This document shows positions 16,319 to 24,515 of a stretch of 46,902 nt of DNA, piece after piece. How positions within the stretch are numbered: the stretch's first letter is position 1; each line of letters opens with the position of its first letter. The stretch comes from CAZAOA01 sp964486765 (lineage in GTDB: Bacteria > Patescibacteriota > UBA1384 > XYA2-FULL-43-10): assembly GCA_964486765.1 (NCBI GenBank), contig CAZAOA010000006.1, positions 1 to 46,902 of the forward strand. Direction: 5' to 3'. Both the position numbers and the translations under genes were made by a program. A model generated the notes under the pieces. That model was not told the DNA's origin, ran no database searches, and saw only the letters and a list, made by a program, of their open reading frames with translations.

Positions 16319-16995
16319 ATTTAACACTAGGGGCAATTTTATCAGCAGGATTACTTGACAGTATCAACCCATGTGCAATTGGGATTATGCTTCTTTTCAT
16401 ATCTCTTTTGTTTTCACTAAATCGTCAGAGAACGGTAGTATTATTTTTTGGAGCTTTCTATATCGTTGCAGTATATGTTACTTATCTTTTAATTGGGCTT
16501 GGGATTTTAAAAGCAGTTCATCTTTTCGGAGTTCATGGATTTTTTGGTTACGCCGCAGCAGTCTTACTTATTATAATGGGAATTATACATATTGGACCCA
16601 GCTGGCTATATAGATTTAAGTGGATCGCTTGGATGAATTCTTGTCATATCCCACCCAATTATCAGAAGCACTTGAAGAAAGGCTCGATTATTGGAGGATT
16701 GATATTAGGTGTATTGGTCGCAATCTGTGAGTTTCCCTGTTCTGGAGGAGTTTATCTTGCAACGATCGGACTTTTATCTATCAAGACTACATTTTTGATT
16801 GGAGTTATGTATTTACTGTTATATAACATAATGTTTGTTTTACCGTTGGTACTGGTCTTTTTAATTGCCGGCAACAAAAAAGTACTAGATAAAATGAGCA
16901 AGTGGCAACAAAAAAATATTGTAAAAGCAAAAACAACCATGGGTATAATTATGGTTGTTTTGGGATTGAGTTTGATTATAGTAATTATTGCCTAA
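16315..16995 (+). CDS. CcdA/DsbD-type membrane thiol-disulphide transporter
   Basis: A 226-residue integral membrane protein with six predicted helices. The two conserved redox-active cysteine motifs of the CcdA/DsbD-beta family are present: DSINPCAIG near residue 19 and CEFPCSGG near 142. Proteins of this family carry reducing equivalents across the membrane to extracytoplasmic thiol proteins. It is the last gene of the copper operon and overlaps DUF1573 by four bases. Its 3' end overlaps by 4 bp the convergent gene on the minus strand. It may keep copper-binding or DUF1573 cysteines reduced. Confidence 0.88.
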   Translation: MNLTLGAILSAGLLDSINPCAIGIMLLFISLLFSLNRQRTVVLFFGAFYIVAVYVTYLLIGLGILKAVHLFGVHGFFGYAAAVLLIIMGIIHIGPSWLYRFKWIAWMNSCHIPPNYQKHLKKGSIIGGLILGVLVAICEFPCSGGVYLATIGLLSIKTTFLIGVMYLLLYNIMFVLPLVLVFLIAGNKKVLDKMSKWQQKNIVKAKTTMGIIMVVLGLSLIIVIIA

Positions 16996-17516
16996 TCTAC
17001 GTTTCCTTCTAAAATATGTTCTTCGGGAGTTCTGTCGTCAACTGTCTCTCTGGTTATAACGACCTCGTTATAACCCTCGTATAGATTGTTTGATGAGTAC
17101 ATTAGCTGAAAGTTGCCATTTTCAAGCTTTGACATTTTACCGGTTGAAAAGAAAATTAGTGAAGGGTTTTTCTTAACTAACCAACCCTCGTAAAAATTAT
17201 TTCCAGTTAAATCAGGCAATGAGGCATCTACTAAGTGGTTGAGTTTGTCGTTATCCCTAAGAACGTATGCAACCCCTGAACTTGCTCCTCCTGAAATATC
17301 CTCAAGTTTTCCAGTTAGTGTTAGGTCATTTTCAACGATTGAAGCCATAATCGCTTGATCTGGCTCAATCAATGCTTCTTCATCTGGGTTGACGCTCGAG
17401 CTTTTTATGGGTGTTATCTCTTCTTTTTCAACATCTTGTGCTCTAAAATAAAGCAGTCCACCGCCTAGAACAATAATAATTACGACTAAAATCGCTACAA
17501 AGGTACCTTTATTCAT
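16992..17516 (-). CDS. Membrane-anchored protein with RskA-like (anti-sigma-K C-terminal) domain
   Basis: A 174-residue protein with an N-terminal transmembrane helix (about 5-25) and an extracellular domain. The strands LTGKLEDISGGASSGVAYVL, YEGWLV, FFSTGKMSKL, YNEVVITRE and HILEGNV follow the pattern of the C-terminal domain of RskA anti-sigma factors. The cytosolic anti-sigma zinc domain is absent, so this is probably not an anti-sigma factor but an extracellular protein that reuses the fold. AAAGGAT precedes the ATG. No partner ECF sigma gene lies nearby. Confidence 0.7.
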   Translation of the reverse strand: MNKGTFVAILVVIIIVLGGGLLYFRAQDVEKEEITPIKSSSVNPDEEALIEPDQAIMASIVENDLTLTGKLEDISGGASSGVAYVLRDNDKLNHLVDASLPDLTGNNFYEGWLVKKNPSLIFFSTGKMSKLENGNFQLMYSSNNLYEGYNEVVITRETVDDRTPEEHILEGNVD

Positions 17517-17603
17517 TTCATATCCTTTCTGCCCAGACGGGCGGATGGAAATAAGTACTAGCTTTGTTTTTATGTTATCTAGATTCTAAAGGTTTCAAGG
17601 AAT

Positions 17604-17634
17604 TTGTCAACAGATATCAAAAAAATGGTATAAT
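17604..17634 (+). promoter_or_regulatory. Promoter of the DUF389 gene
   Basis: TTGTCA (17604-17609), 19 bp, TATAAT (17629-17634). The -10 box overlaps an in-frame ATG at 17633, so that codon should lie upstream of the transcription start. This supports ATG 17660, which has AAGG eight bases before it. Confidence 0.5.
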
Positions 17635-17659
17635 GGAAAAAATATTAAGTAAGGTAAAC

Positions 17660-18343
17660 ATGCCCGTTAAACAACTTTTCAACTCAGTGACTTCTTCTCA
17701 CAAAACTAAAGCGATTCAAATGCTTATCTCGCACAGTACTCCGTGCCCAGACTATTTTATGATGATGGTTCTAGCGATTTTAATGGCGACATTTGGTCTT
17801 TTGGTCAACAACATCCCCATCGTTATCGGGAGTATGCTGATCACTCCGGTTCTCTATCCAGTTTTATCTTTGGCAATGGGAGTTGCGATTTCAGATCAGA
17901 AATTGATGGCGCGTTCACTGTTTACTCTTACAAAATCCGTTATTTATGCAATCATTGCAGCTGCCGTGGTCACACTATTATTTAAAACTCAATTTCAAGA
18001 TGTTTCTATCGATGTCATTAATTCTCAAGCAAGACCGAGTCTAATTTATGCTGCGGTTGCTATTGTGGCTGGATTGGCAGCGTCGTTTGCCCTCTCAAAG
18101 CCTGAGTTAAATGAAACTTTGCCGGGAGTTGCGATTGCGGTTGCACTTTTTCCACCTCTGGCAGCGACTGGGATAGGAATAGGAATATGGAATTGGGATC
18201 TAATCTCTGGTGCATTTTTACTATTTTTGATCAATGTTCTGGGCGTTCTTTTCGCTAGCATGGTGATTTTTTCGATAATGAACTTTTATGTAAAAAGAGG
18301 TGAGATAGATAAAACAGTTGATAAAGAAGACAAAGCGATATAG
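17660..18343 (+). CDS. DUF389 family integral membrane protein
   Basis: A 227-residue protein from ATG 17660 with five or six helices. It carries features of DUF389 proteins: the opening HSTPCPDYFMMMVLAILMATFGLL, the conserved turn NIPIVIGSMLITPVLYPV, and the Pro-rich segment GVAIAVALFPPLAATGIG. The family is widespread and uncharacterised and probably transports a small solute or ion. In-frame start codons at 17564 (TTG) and 17633 (ATG) are rejected because the promoter overlaps them. A terminator-like hairpin follows at 18377-18413. Confidence 0.85.
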   Translation: MPVKQLFNSVTSSHKTKAIQMLISHSTPCPDYFMMMVLAILMATFGLLVNNIPIVIGSMLITPVLYPVLSLAMGVAISDQKLMARSLFTLTKSVIYAIIAAAVVTLLFKTQFQDVSIDVINSQARPSLIYAAVAIVAGLAASFALSKPELNETLPGVAIAVALFPPLAATGIGIGIWNWDLISGAFLLFLINVLGVLFASMVIFSIMNFYVKRGEIDKTVDKEDKAI

Positions 18344-18376
18344 ACTTAGCGAATATTTCATAACTCTGTGCGCCAA

Positions 18377-18413
18377 AACACCCCGATTATCAGGTTGAGG
18401 TGTTGTTGTTTTA
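18377..18413 (+). terminator. Terminator of the DUF389 gene
   Basis: AACACC and GGTGTT arms enclosing about 16 bases, followed by a T-rich tail (gttgtttt). Confidence 0.6.
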
Positions 18414-18443
18414 TCGAACTTATGGTATTATAATTCTGCAAAT

Positions 18444-18620
18444 GATCCCCCGCAAGCGATCATTATAAATTGTCGAGCACTTCTCGTGTTGCAATCCGGT
18501 GTGCGGGGGATCTACCAAGTGAAAATCTTGGACTATGGCTTCAATGCCATCCATCCGGCGCAGGCAACTAGGAGTGCTCAGAATTGGAGCCACCCGATCA
18601 GGGTGGCTCTTTCTATTGTT
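18444..18620 (+). ncRNA. Candidate structured non-coding RNA ending in a terminator
   Basis: A GC-rich island in AT-rich DNA with nested complementarity. GATCCCCCGCA (18444-18454) pairs perfectly with TGCGGGGGATC (18502-18512). Two small hairpins follow, CCAAG/CTTGG and ATGGC/GCCAT. GAGCACT near 18475 can alternatively pair with AGTGCTC near 18574. It ends in an intrinsic terminator, GAGCCACCC/GGGTGGCTC plus T-run (18587-18615). TATAAT occurs at about 18428-18433, a possible -10. An open frame from GTG 18519 runs through the terminator to 18653 (44 codons), so a small protein is an alternative, but folding explains the island better. It does not match 6S, SRP, tmRNA or RNase P signatures that I know. 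Confidence 0.5.
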
Positions 18621-18649
18621 AGAGCAAACAATTGTGATATAATAATGAT

Positions 18650-19477
18650 ATGAAAAAGGTTGGGGTAGTACTACTTTCCATAACTTTTGTTTTTGTGGCT
18701 TTAGCCACAATTTTTACGATAAATATCAATCAAACTTTATTAAAACCAGCGTTTTATAAAAAGATACTGAGCGATAATAATGCATACGAGCGGTTTTTAG
18801 ATACAGATCCAAAGTTTTTTGTAAGTCTTTTTAACGATCCAGAATCAGAGCAGCCCGATATATTCAATAAAGATAACTTGGCCAATGCCATAAACAGCAT
18901 AGGGTCGAATACTCTTAAAAAAATAGTTGAAACTGGGATAGATGTAGCACTCTCTGGTTTCATCAAATCTGATTCTTTGGATCAAAGCATAGATCTGACT
19001 GAGATTAAATCGAATCTAGTTTCAAGTGGCGATGAGATCTCAATAGCATTTGCTGAAACCATCCCCGATTCTTATTCACTATCTACAGAAGATTTGTCCG
19101 CACCAAATTTAGGTGGTCTTTCTGTTATTATAATAAATATTGTACTTATTGTTTTGCTTGTAATTCTACTAGCTTCGATCTGGCTTCTTTCTGAAAGTTG
19201 GGAGAGTAGATTTAAAACTTTGGGAATTTTGCTGTTTGTTGTCTCTTTGCCAATCTTAGTTGTGTCAATTTTAGCTCTTTATGTAATTCCAATCAACTTC
19301 CAAGTATATCCAGAAATTGCAGAGCTAGTACTCGATCTAGTCAAGTCGCTTCGAGACGGGTTTATCTCATTATTTTTAATTGAAGCGTTGGTAATGGGCA
19401 TCTTGGCTCTGGTTTTATATGTGCTTGCAGTTGTAGTTTTGAAAAAAAGCGACAAGTTGCTTCCAGAAGAGAATTAA
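18650..19477 (+). CDS. Multi-span membrane protein with large extracellular loop, unknown family
   Basis: A 275-residue protein. An N-terminal helix (about 4-25) is followed by a roughly 125-residue loop, likely outside, rich in Asp, Asn and Ser (YERFLDTDPKFF, then DLTEIKSNLV). Then come three or four helices between about 155 and 265, and a charged tail KKSDKLLPEEN. TATAAT ends exactly six bases before the ATG and there is no Shine-Dalgarno, predicting a leaderless transcript starting just after the RNA terminator. The metalloprotease gene begins 13 bp after its stop, so the two are probably one operon. No function was recognised. Confidence 0.7.
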   Translation: MKKVGVVLLSITFVFVALATIFTININQTLLKPAFYKKILSDNNAYERFLDTDPKFFVSLFNDPESEQPDIFNKDNLANAINSIGSNTLKKIVETGIDVALSGFIKSDSLDQSIDLTEIKSNLVSSGDEISIAFAETIPDSYSLSTEDLSAPNLGGLSVIIINIVLIVLLVILLASIWLLSESWESRFKTLGILLFVVSLPILVVSILALYVIPINFQVYPEIAELVLDLVKSLRDGFISLFLIEALVMGILALVLYVLAVVVLKKSDKLLPEEN

Positions 19478-19490
19478 TAAAAGAGCTTCG

Positions 19491-20984
19491 ATGCTAAACA
19501 AGTTTAAAAAACTATATAAATCCAAATCCTTCATCTCCACTGTTCTAATCATCGCAATCGCTCTAGAAGTGTTGCTTTCTGGTTGGCTTAGCTACAAAGC
19601 GTATTATAATGAGGGCTACTTCATCTCCAGAAATATTACAGCAGAGCTTTTGCCAGTAGCAGATGAGCTTGCCGACGCCGCGGTAGAAGATACAGCAGAA
19701 GATGAGATCAAGAAAAGACCACCGAAGTATTCAACTTCTGGAAGTAAAACCACAATTGAAACATCTGCAGGAACGGCTACTGCTATCTCAACTGGCGGTT
19801 CAATTTCAGGCGCCGATGCTGACAAACTTGCCGGTTATGCCGATGATGGACCCTCAACTATTACTTACAATGACACAACTGGGCGCTATCCTGGTTTAGG
19901 CGCTACTCTAATTAGTCATTTAAACTCCTCTTTGCTCAACAGTTCGTCAGATAAAGCCTATATGTATGAGATCGAGATTATCGATTGCAGTTCATGTAAT
20001 TATGGAGGACTCTACACCGGAAGTTATTTGCAAAATGGCTCGGACATTACAACTGCTTTTGGTTGGATAAAACTAAACTCGTATTGGTATAAAGACTCAC
20101 CATATTTTGAAGACTATATGAAGTTGATTTTTTCTCATGAATATGGTCATCATTATTCCTTATATCACAGGTGGGTGGATCTTGACATTGGTTCAGATGA
20201 AAGATGGCCAGCATCGTATTATGCGAATAGGCCCTTAAGTCTTGCTTCTACCGCGGTTGATTATTCGAAAGGTTGGGCCAATTGTGATACTGAAGTCGTT
20301 GCAGAGGACTACTCATACTTCTATTCTGGTTATGGTCAACATGCGATGAGTGGAACTTACGGCTACCCGTCAGCAGCGATAAATACATGGTTGCATGGAC
20401 TTTCAAATTCAGTGCCGATTGACTCGACACCGCCGACGGTTTCAGTTACCGCCCCAGCAAATGGAGCAGAGGTTTCGGGTTCAACTGCTTTTTCTGCCAA
20501 TGCTTCTGACAATGAAGCAGTTACTCGAGTAGAGTTCTTTGTTGATGATGTTCTTATAAATACCGACTCAAGCGCCCCGTATTCCTACGCTTGGGGTTCA
20601 GCCTCTGTTGCAAACGGATCTCATACATTGAAAGCAAAAGCATATGATGCTTTTCAAAGCGCAGAATCGTCCATAACTGTAACTGTTAACAATGTTGGAG
20701 TTGATGCAGAGAATCCGACTGTAGTCATTAACCAACCAGCGACAAATCCATATGCATGGTCAGCAGGCGATCTGACCGTTGAGGCGACAGGAAGTGATAA
20801 TGTGGCAGTGGTTAAAACCGAATTTTATATAGATGGAGTTTTGGCAGCAGAAGATCTGGATAGCAACATTATCCGATTGTGGTCATACGCCCCAACTCCA
20901 GTTGGGTCATACACTCTAACTGCAAAAGCCTATGATGCAGCAGGCAATATTGGCGAGAGTTCGATAGTTATTAATAAGTCTTAA
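19491..20984 (+). CDS. Surface zinc metalloprotease-like protein with two Ig-like domains
   Basis: A 497-residue protein: a signal anchor at about 15-38, an Ala/Asp/Glu-rich stretch, a Thr/Ser/Gly linker, a catalytic-like domain at about 120-310, then two bacterial Ig-like domains at about 315-405 and 410-497 (each with VEFFVDD/TEFYIDG and SHTLKAKAYDA/SYTLTAKAYDA). The motif HEYGHHYSLYH near residue 219 has the HExxHxxxxxH spacing of metzincin zinc sites, with Ser where Gly is usual. A CSSC pair lies nearby (IIDCSSCNYGG). It is probably tethered outside the cell with Ig arms for attachment. The substrate is unknown. It is probably co-transcribed with the membrane protein upstream. Confidence 0.75.
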   Translation: MLNKFKKLYKSKSFISTVLIIAIALEVLLSGWLSYKAYYNEGYFISRNITAELLPVADELADAAVEDTAEDEIKKRPPKYSTSGSKTTIETSAGTATAISTGGSISGADADKLAGYADDGPSTITYNDTTGRYPGLGATLISHLNSSLLNSSSDKAYMYEIEIIDCSSCNYGGLYTGSYLQNGSDITTAFGWIKLNSYWYKDSPYFEDYMKLIFSHEYGHHYSLYHRWVDLDIGSDERWPASYYANRPLSLASTAVDYSKGWANCDTEVVAEDYSYFYSGYGQHAMSGTYGYPSAAINTWLHGLSNSVPIDSTPPTVSVTAPANGAEVSGSTAFSANASDNEAVTRVEFFVDDVLINTDSSAPYSYAWGSASVANGSHTLKAKAYDAFQSAESSITVTVNNVGVDAENPTVVINQPATNPYAWSAGDLTVEATGSDNVAVVKTEFYIDGVLAAEDLDSNIIRLWSYAPTPVGSYTLTAKAYDAAGNIGESSIVINKS

Positions 20985-21035
20985 GCTATAAGCTAATAAG
21001 TTAGTAAGCTAATAAGTTGTTAAGTAGAAATAAAA

Positions 21036-21061
21036 AGTCACTTCTTAGGAGTGATTTTTTA
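21036..21061 (+). terminator. Terminator after the metalloprotease gene
   Basis: TCACT and AGTGA arms with an added C-G and G-T pair, followed by six T. Upstream (20987-21025) is the repeat taagctaataagttagtaag. Between here and nrdD (21062-21390) only the NrdR-type box and AT-rich filler are recognisable. Confidence 0.65.
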
Positions 21062-21211
21062 AACTATCAGATCGATACCGTGGATTGCGTTGTCAATACC
21101 TTGATGGACAGAATATAAAAATCTAAGACCAAATATAATCATAATAAATTTATGTATATAATTCAGTACCAGAGCAGATAAATAGCTTGTAGATAAAAAA
21201 GAGATACAAAT

Positions 21212-21229
21212 ACCACTATATCTAGTGGT
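21212..21229. promoter_or_regulatory. NrdR-type box upstream of nrdD
   Basis: ACCACTATATCTAGTGGT, palindromic except for one pair, closely resembles the NrdR consensus (ACACwATATwTwGTGT-like). NrdR is the conserved repressor of ribonucleotide reductase genes. Only one clear box is visible, though tandem boxes are usual. It is followed by GGGGGTAT. It lies 161 bp before the nrdD start. Confidence 0.65.
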
Positions 21230-21390
21230 GGGGGTATTGCATAGACTACTACATATGGGTAAATTGTTAAGGCGAACATAAACCGAAGGCCATTAGACCT
21301 CCTACGAAAGTACGAATTTAACGAAAATACGAAAAGAGATATTCAGATAATTATATTAAAGTTCTCAATATTGAGAGGGAAAGGTGAGGG

Positions 21391-23556
21391 ATGTTCAAGA
21401 GGATTAGAAAAAGAGATGGTAAGCTTGTTGGTTTTGATGTTGAGAAAATCGCATTAGCAATCAGCAAAGCGGGTAAAGCTACATCAGAATTCAATGATGA
21501 CGTTGCGAAAAGACTGGCCATGAAAGTTGCCAAAGTTGCACCAGAAAAGATTCGAAGAAAGATCCCAACTGTTGAGGAGTTACAAGATGTGGTTGAAGAT
21601 GTGCTTTTTAATTCAAAGTACAAAAAAACTGCAAAAGCATATATGCTCTATCGGCAAAAGCGATCCGAGATGCGCGCCTTAGTTGAAGGCTCTCAAGTTG
21701 ATCTAATTGATCAATACATCGGAAATTTGGATTGGCAGATAAAAGAAAATGCAAATATGGCTTATTCTCTTCAGGGACTTAACAACTATATCTCTGGAAG
21801 GTTATCAAAGAATTATTGGCTTTCAAAAATATATTCTCCAGAAATAAAAAGAGCAACTTTAGAGGGCGACATGCATATCCATGACCTAGACGTTCTCTCC
21901 GTGTATTGTGTAGGTTGGGATTTGCAGGATATTATCCGAGTGGGATTTCGAGGAGTAAAAGGAAAGATTGAGTGCAAGCCGCCAAAACACTTTAAAACCG
22001 TTTTGGCTCAACTTGTTAATTTTTTCTACACAATTACTGGTGAAGCGGCAGGTGCACAGGCGATTTCAAACTTCGATACTCTGGTTGCACCATTTATTCG
22101 AGAAGATAAATTGAATAGAAAAGAGATAAAGCAAGCTATTCAAGAATTTGTATTTAATATGAATGTACCAACGCGTGTTGGTTTTCAAACTCCGTTTACA
22201 AATGTCACACTTGATCTGATCGTTCCAAAAACTTTAGCCGATGAGGCAGCAGTTGTTGGTGGAAAACCAAGAAAAGAGACTTACAAAGATTTTCAAGAAG
22301 AGATGGATATTTTTAACGACATCTTTGCCGAAGTTTTATCTGAAGGAGATGCAAGTGGCAGAGTATTTACTTTTCCAATTCCGACCTACAATATTACAAA
22401 AGATTTTGATTGGGATAACCCAAGACTCGACAATTTATGGAAGATGACAGCAAAATACGGAATTCCATATTTTTCAAATTTTATAAATTCCGATATGGAT
22501 CCAGAAGATGCTAGATCGATGTGTTGCCGACTTAGGTTGGACAACAGGGAGCTAAGAAAGCGTGGTGGTGGACTTTTCGGCGCCAACCCCTTAACTGGAG
22601 CTATCGGAGTAGTCACAGTTAATCTGCCGCGACTTGGATATAAATCTAGAGACATGAGAGAATTTTTATTCAATCTCGGTTATATCATGGACTTGGCTAA
22701 AGAGAGCTTGGAAGTTAAGAGAAAAATTTTAGAAAATATGACAGAAAATGGACTTTATCCTTATTCCAAATTTTATCTAAGAGAGATAAAAAAACGGGAC
22801 AATGTTTACTGGTCAAATCATTTTTCAACAATAGGGCTTATCGGCATGAACGAAGCGCTTTTAAATATGATCGGGCGTGACATTGCAACGGCAGAAGGAC
22901 AAAAAGTCTCCGCTGATATACTGGACTTTATGAGAGAAAAGATATCTAGCTATCAAGAAGAAACTGGCAATAATTATAACTTAGAAGCAACTCCTGGTGA
23001 AGGGACTTCGCATAGGTTAGCTCGGCTAGATAAGGAGATTCATCCAGACATCATGGTCGCAAATGAATCTCAATATATTGATGAAAAGAAACCGGCATAT
23101 TACACAAATTCTACCCACCTTCCTGTTGACTATACCAAAGATATTTTCGAAGTCTTAGATCTTCAAGATAATCTGCAAACCAAATACACAGGTGGCACAG
23201 TAGTTCACTTATTTGTCGGAGAAGAGATTACCGATATCAAGTCAATGAAAAAGTTGATTAAAACAATCTGTGAGAACTATCATTTACCATATTTTACTCT
23301 TTCCCCGACGTTTTCAGTTTGTCCAGTTGATGGATACATGCCAGGTCGGGTAGATAAATGCAAGAAATGCGACTCACTGCCTGAGATTTACTCTCGAGTG
23401 GTCGGATACATCCGTCCGATTCAACAGTGGAACGATGGAAAACGGGCAGAGTTTGATGATAGAGTGACAGTCAAAATGAATGCAAAAAATGTTGATACAT
23501 CTTTGGAAAAAGAGGTACATGAGGAGATGGTAGCAGAACAAGCAGAACTTATATAA
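21391..23556 (+). CDS. nrdD: Anaerobic (class III) ribonucleoside-triphosphate reductase
   Basis: Reduces ribonucleotides to deoxyribonucleotides without oxygen using a glycyl radical. The 721-residue protein has an N-terminal ATP-cone (KRDGKLVGFDVEKIALAI, to about 95), then the ten-stranded barrel with NLPRLGYKS and CCRLRLDN. The C-terminal zinc site CPVDGY...CKKCDS is followed by the glycyl-radical loop RVVGYIRPIQQWNDGK near 667-682. Length is normal. AGGTGAGGG precedes the ATG. It lies upstream of its activase nrdG, and both are probably under the NrdR-type box. This indicates fermentative or anoxic life. Confidence 0.96.
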   Translation: MFKRIRKRDGKLVGFDVEKIALAISKAGKATSEFNDDVAKRLAMKVAKVAPEKIRRKIPTVEELQDVVEDVLFNSKYKKTAKAYMLYRQKRSEMRALVEGSQVDLIDQYIGNLDWQIKENANMAYSLQGLNNYISGRLSKNYWLSKIYSPEIKRATLEGDMHIHDLDVLSVYCVGWDLQDIIRVGFRGVKGKIECKPPKHFKTVLAQLVNFFYTITGEAAGAQAISNFDTLVAPFIREDKLNRKEIKQAIQEFVFNMNVPTRVGFQTPFTNVTLDLIVPKTLADEAAVVGGKPRKETYKDFQEEMDIFNDIFAEVLSEGDASGRVFTFPIPTYNITKDFDWDNPRLDNLWKMTAKYGIPYFSNFINSDMDPEDARSMCCRLRLDNRELRKRGGGLFGANPLTGAIGVVTVNLPRLGYKSRDMREFLFNLGYIMDLAKESLEVKRKILENMTENGLYPYSKFYLREIKKRDNVYWSNHFSTIGLIGMNEALLNMIGRDIATAEGQKVSADILDFMREKISSYQEETGNNYNLEATPGEGTSHRLARLDKEIHPDIMVANESQYIDEKKPAYYTNSTHLPVDYTKDIFEVLDLQDNLQTKYTGGTVVHLFVGEEITDIKSMKKLIKTICENYHLPYFTLSPTFSVCPVDGYMPGRVDKCKKCDSLPEIYSRVVGYIRPIQQWNDGKRAEFDDRVTVKMNAKNVDTSLEKEVHEEMVAEQAELI

Positions 23557-23643
23557 ATAATCAAGGACACAAGATACAATCATCAAACAAATTCAAAAAT
23601 CCAAATTCAAAACTGGTTTGTATCCTTGTTTCTTGTATCTTTC

Positions 23644-24354
23644 ATGTTAATTGGAGGACTTCAAAAAACTACATTGGTTGACTTTCCAGGGACAGTGGCG
23701 TGTACAGTGTTTACACAAGGCTGTCCTTTTCGTTGTCACTTCTGTCACAACCCCGAGTTAGTTTTATCAGATCAATTCAATCCGATAATTTCAGAGCGGG
23801 AGATATTTGATTTTTTGCACGATAGGCTTGGTAAAATCAGTGGAGTCTGTATTACGGGTGGGGAGCCTTTAATGCAAAACGATATTGAAAAGTTTATCTC
23901 GCACATAAAGTCGATCGGATTTAAAGTTAAGTTAGACACCAACGGCTATTATCCTAAAAAATTAAAATCAATAATCGACTCTGGCGACATCGACTACATT
24001 GCTATGGATATAAAGGCACCATTGGGTAAATACAGGAAAGTGACAAATATCCAAGATACAAGAAACAAGATACAAACAAATTCAAATAACCAAACATCAA
24101 CATCAATAAACTTGATTATGAACTTGAATATTGATTATGAATTTCGAACAACAGTGGCTAAACCGCTTCATAACATTGACGATATAATATCGATAGGGAA
24201 ATTGATCAAAGGGGCAAAGAAGTATTATATCCAAAACTATGTCAAAAGTAAGCAGATAAATGAGAAAATGAATCTTGAACCCTTTTCTGACGAAGAGTTA
24301 GAAAAAGTTGTTAAAAAACTGAAAAAAAGTATCGACCTAGTTGAGGCAAGGTAA
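23644..24354 (+). CDS. nrdG: Anaerobic RNR-activating radical SAM protein NrdG, with repeat-derived insertion
   Basis: Generates the glycyl radical on NrdD. From ATG 23644 (a TTG at 23626 is less likely) the product has 236 residues. The radical SAM motif CPFRCHFC (CxxxCxxC) is near residue 24, followed by GGEPLM, DTNGYYP, DIKAPLG and DYEFRTTVA. Between KYR and DYEFRTT there are about 33 residues, several more than I expect, and they are Asn/Gln/Thr-rich. The DNA there (24046-24110) reads like the intergenic repeat family at 23560-23640, so a repeat has apparently entered the gene without breaking the frame. The 5' flank of the gene also consists of that repeat. Confidence 0.9.
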   Translation: MLIGGLQKTTLVDFPGTVACTVFTQGCPFRCHFCHNPELVLSDQFNPIISEREIFDFLHDRLGKISGVCITGGEPLMQNDIEKFISHIKSIGFKVKLDTNGYYPKKLKSIIDSGDIDYIAMDIKAPLGKYRKVTNIQDTRNKIQTNSNNQTSTSINLIMNLNIDYEFRTTVAKPLHNIDDIISIGKLIKGAKKYYIQNYVKSKQINEKMNLEPFSDEELEKVVKKLKKSIDLVEAR

Positions 24355-24375
24355 TTGAATTGATCTAATTAAACT

Positions 24376-24402
24376 ATCGACTCAATCAATCGTTGAGCCG
24401 AT
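24376..24402. repeat. Imperfect palindrome related to 12737-12768
   Basis: ATCGACTCAA, a seven-base loop, TTGAGCCGAT, with one mismatched pair. The arms share CTCAA/TTGAGCCGAT with the 32-bp palindrome at 12737-12768. No T-run follows. Confidence 0.55.
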
Positions 24403-24408
24403 AAGGCG

Positions 24409-24437
24409 TTGACATTGTTGATCAAATATTATAGTAT
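24409..24437 (+). promoter_or_regulatory. Promoter of the GC-rich isomerase cassette
   Basis: TTGACA (24409-24414), 17-bp spacer, TAGTAT (24432-24437). It drives a leader of roughly 70 nt and the TIM-barrel gene. Confidence 0.65.
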
Positions 24438-24448
24438 GCTCTTAGCGA

Positions 24449-24506
24449 GTAACCACCGAAAGGTGGAATCCTACTTCTGTCCAATCGGGCAGGGTTACGA
24501 GGGAAG
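24449..24506 (+). promoter_or_regulatory. Folded 5' leader, possible riboswitch
   Basis: Three stems form a junction. GTAA (24449-24452) pairs with TTAC (24495-24498). CCACC-GAAA-GGTGG (24453-24466) is a hairpin with a GAAA tetraloop, and CTGTCC/GGGCAG (24477-24492) is a second. The AATCCTACTT between them is unpaired. The Shine-Dalgarno GAGGGAAG (24499-24506) directly abuts the closing stem, so the fold could gate translation. I recognise no known riboswitch class. Confidence 0.45.
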
Positions 24507-24515
24507 TGATCGACA

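Noticed and set aside
16992..17516. Anti-sigma factor gene
   Set aside because: Only the outer RskA-like domain is present. The cytosolic anti-sigma zinc domain and a partner sigma gene are missing.
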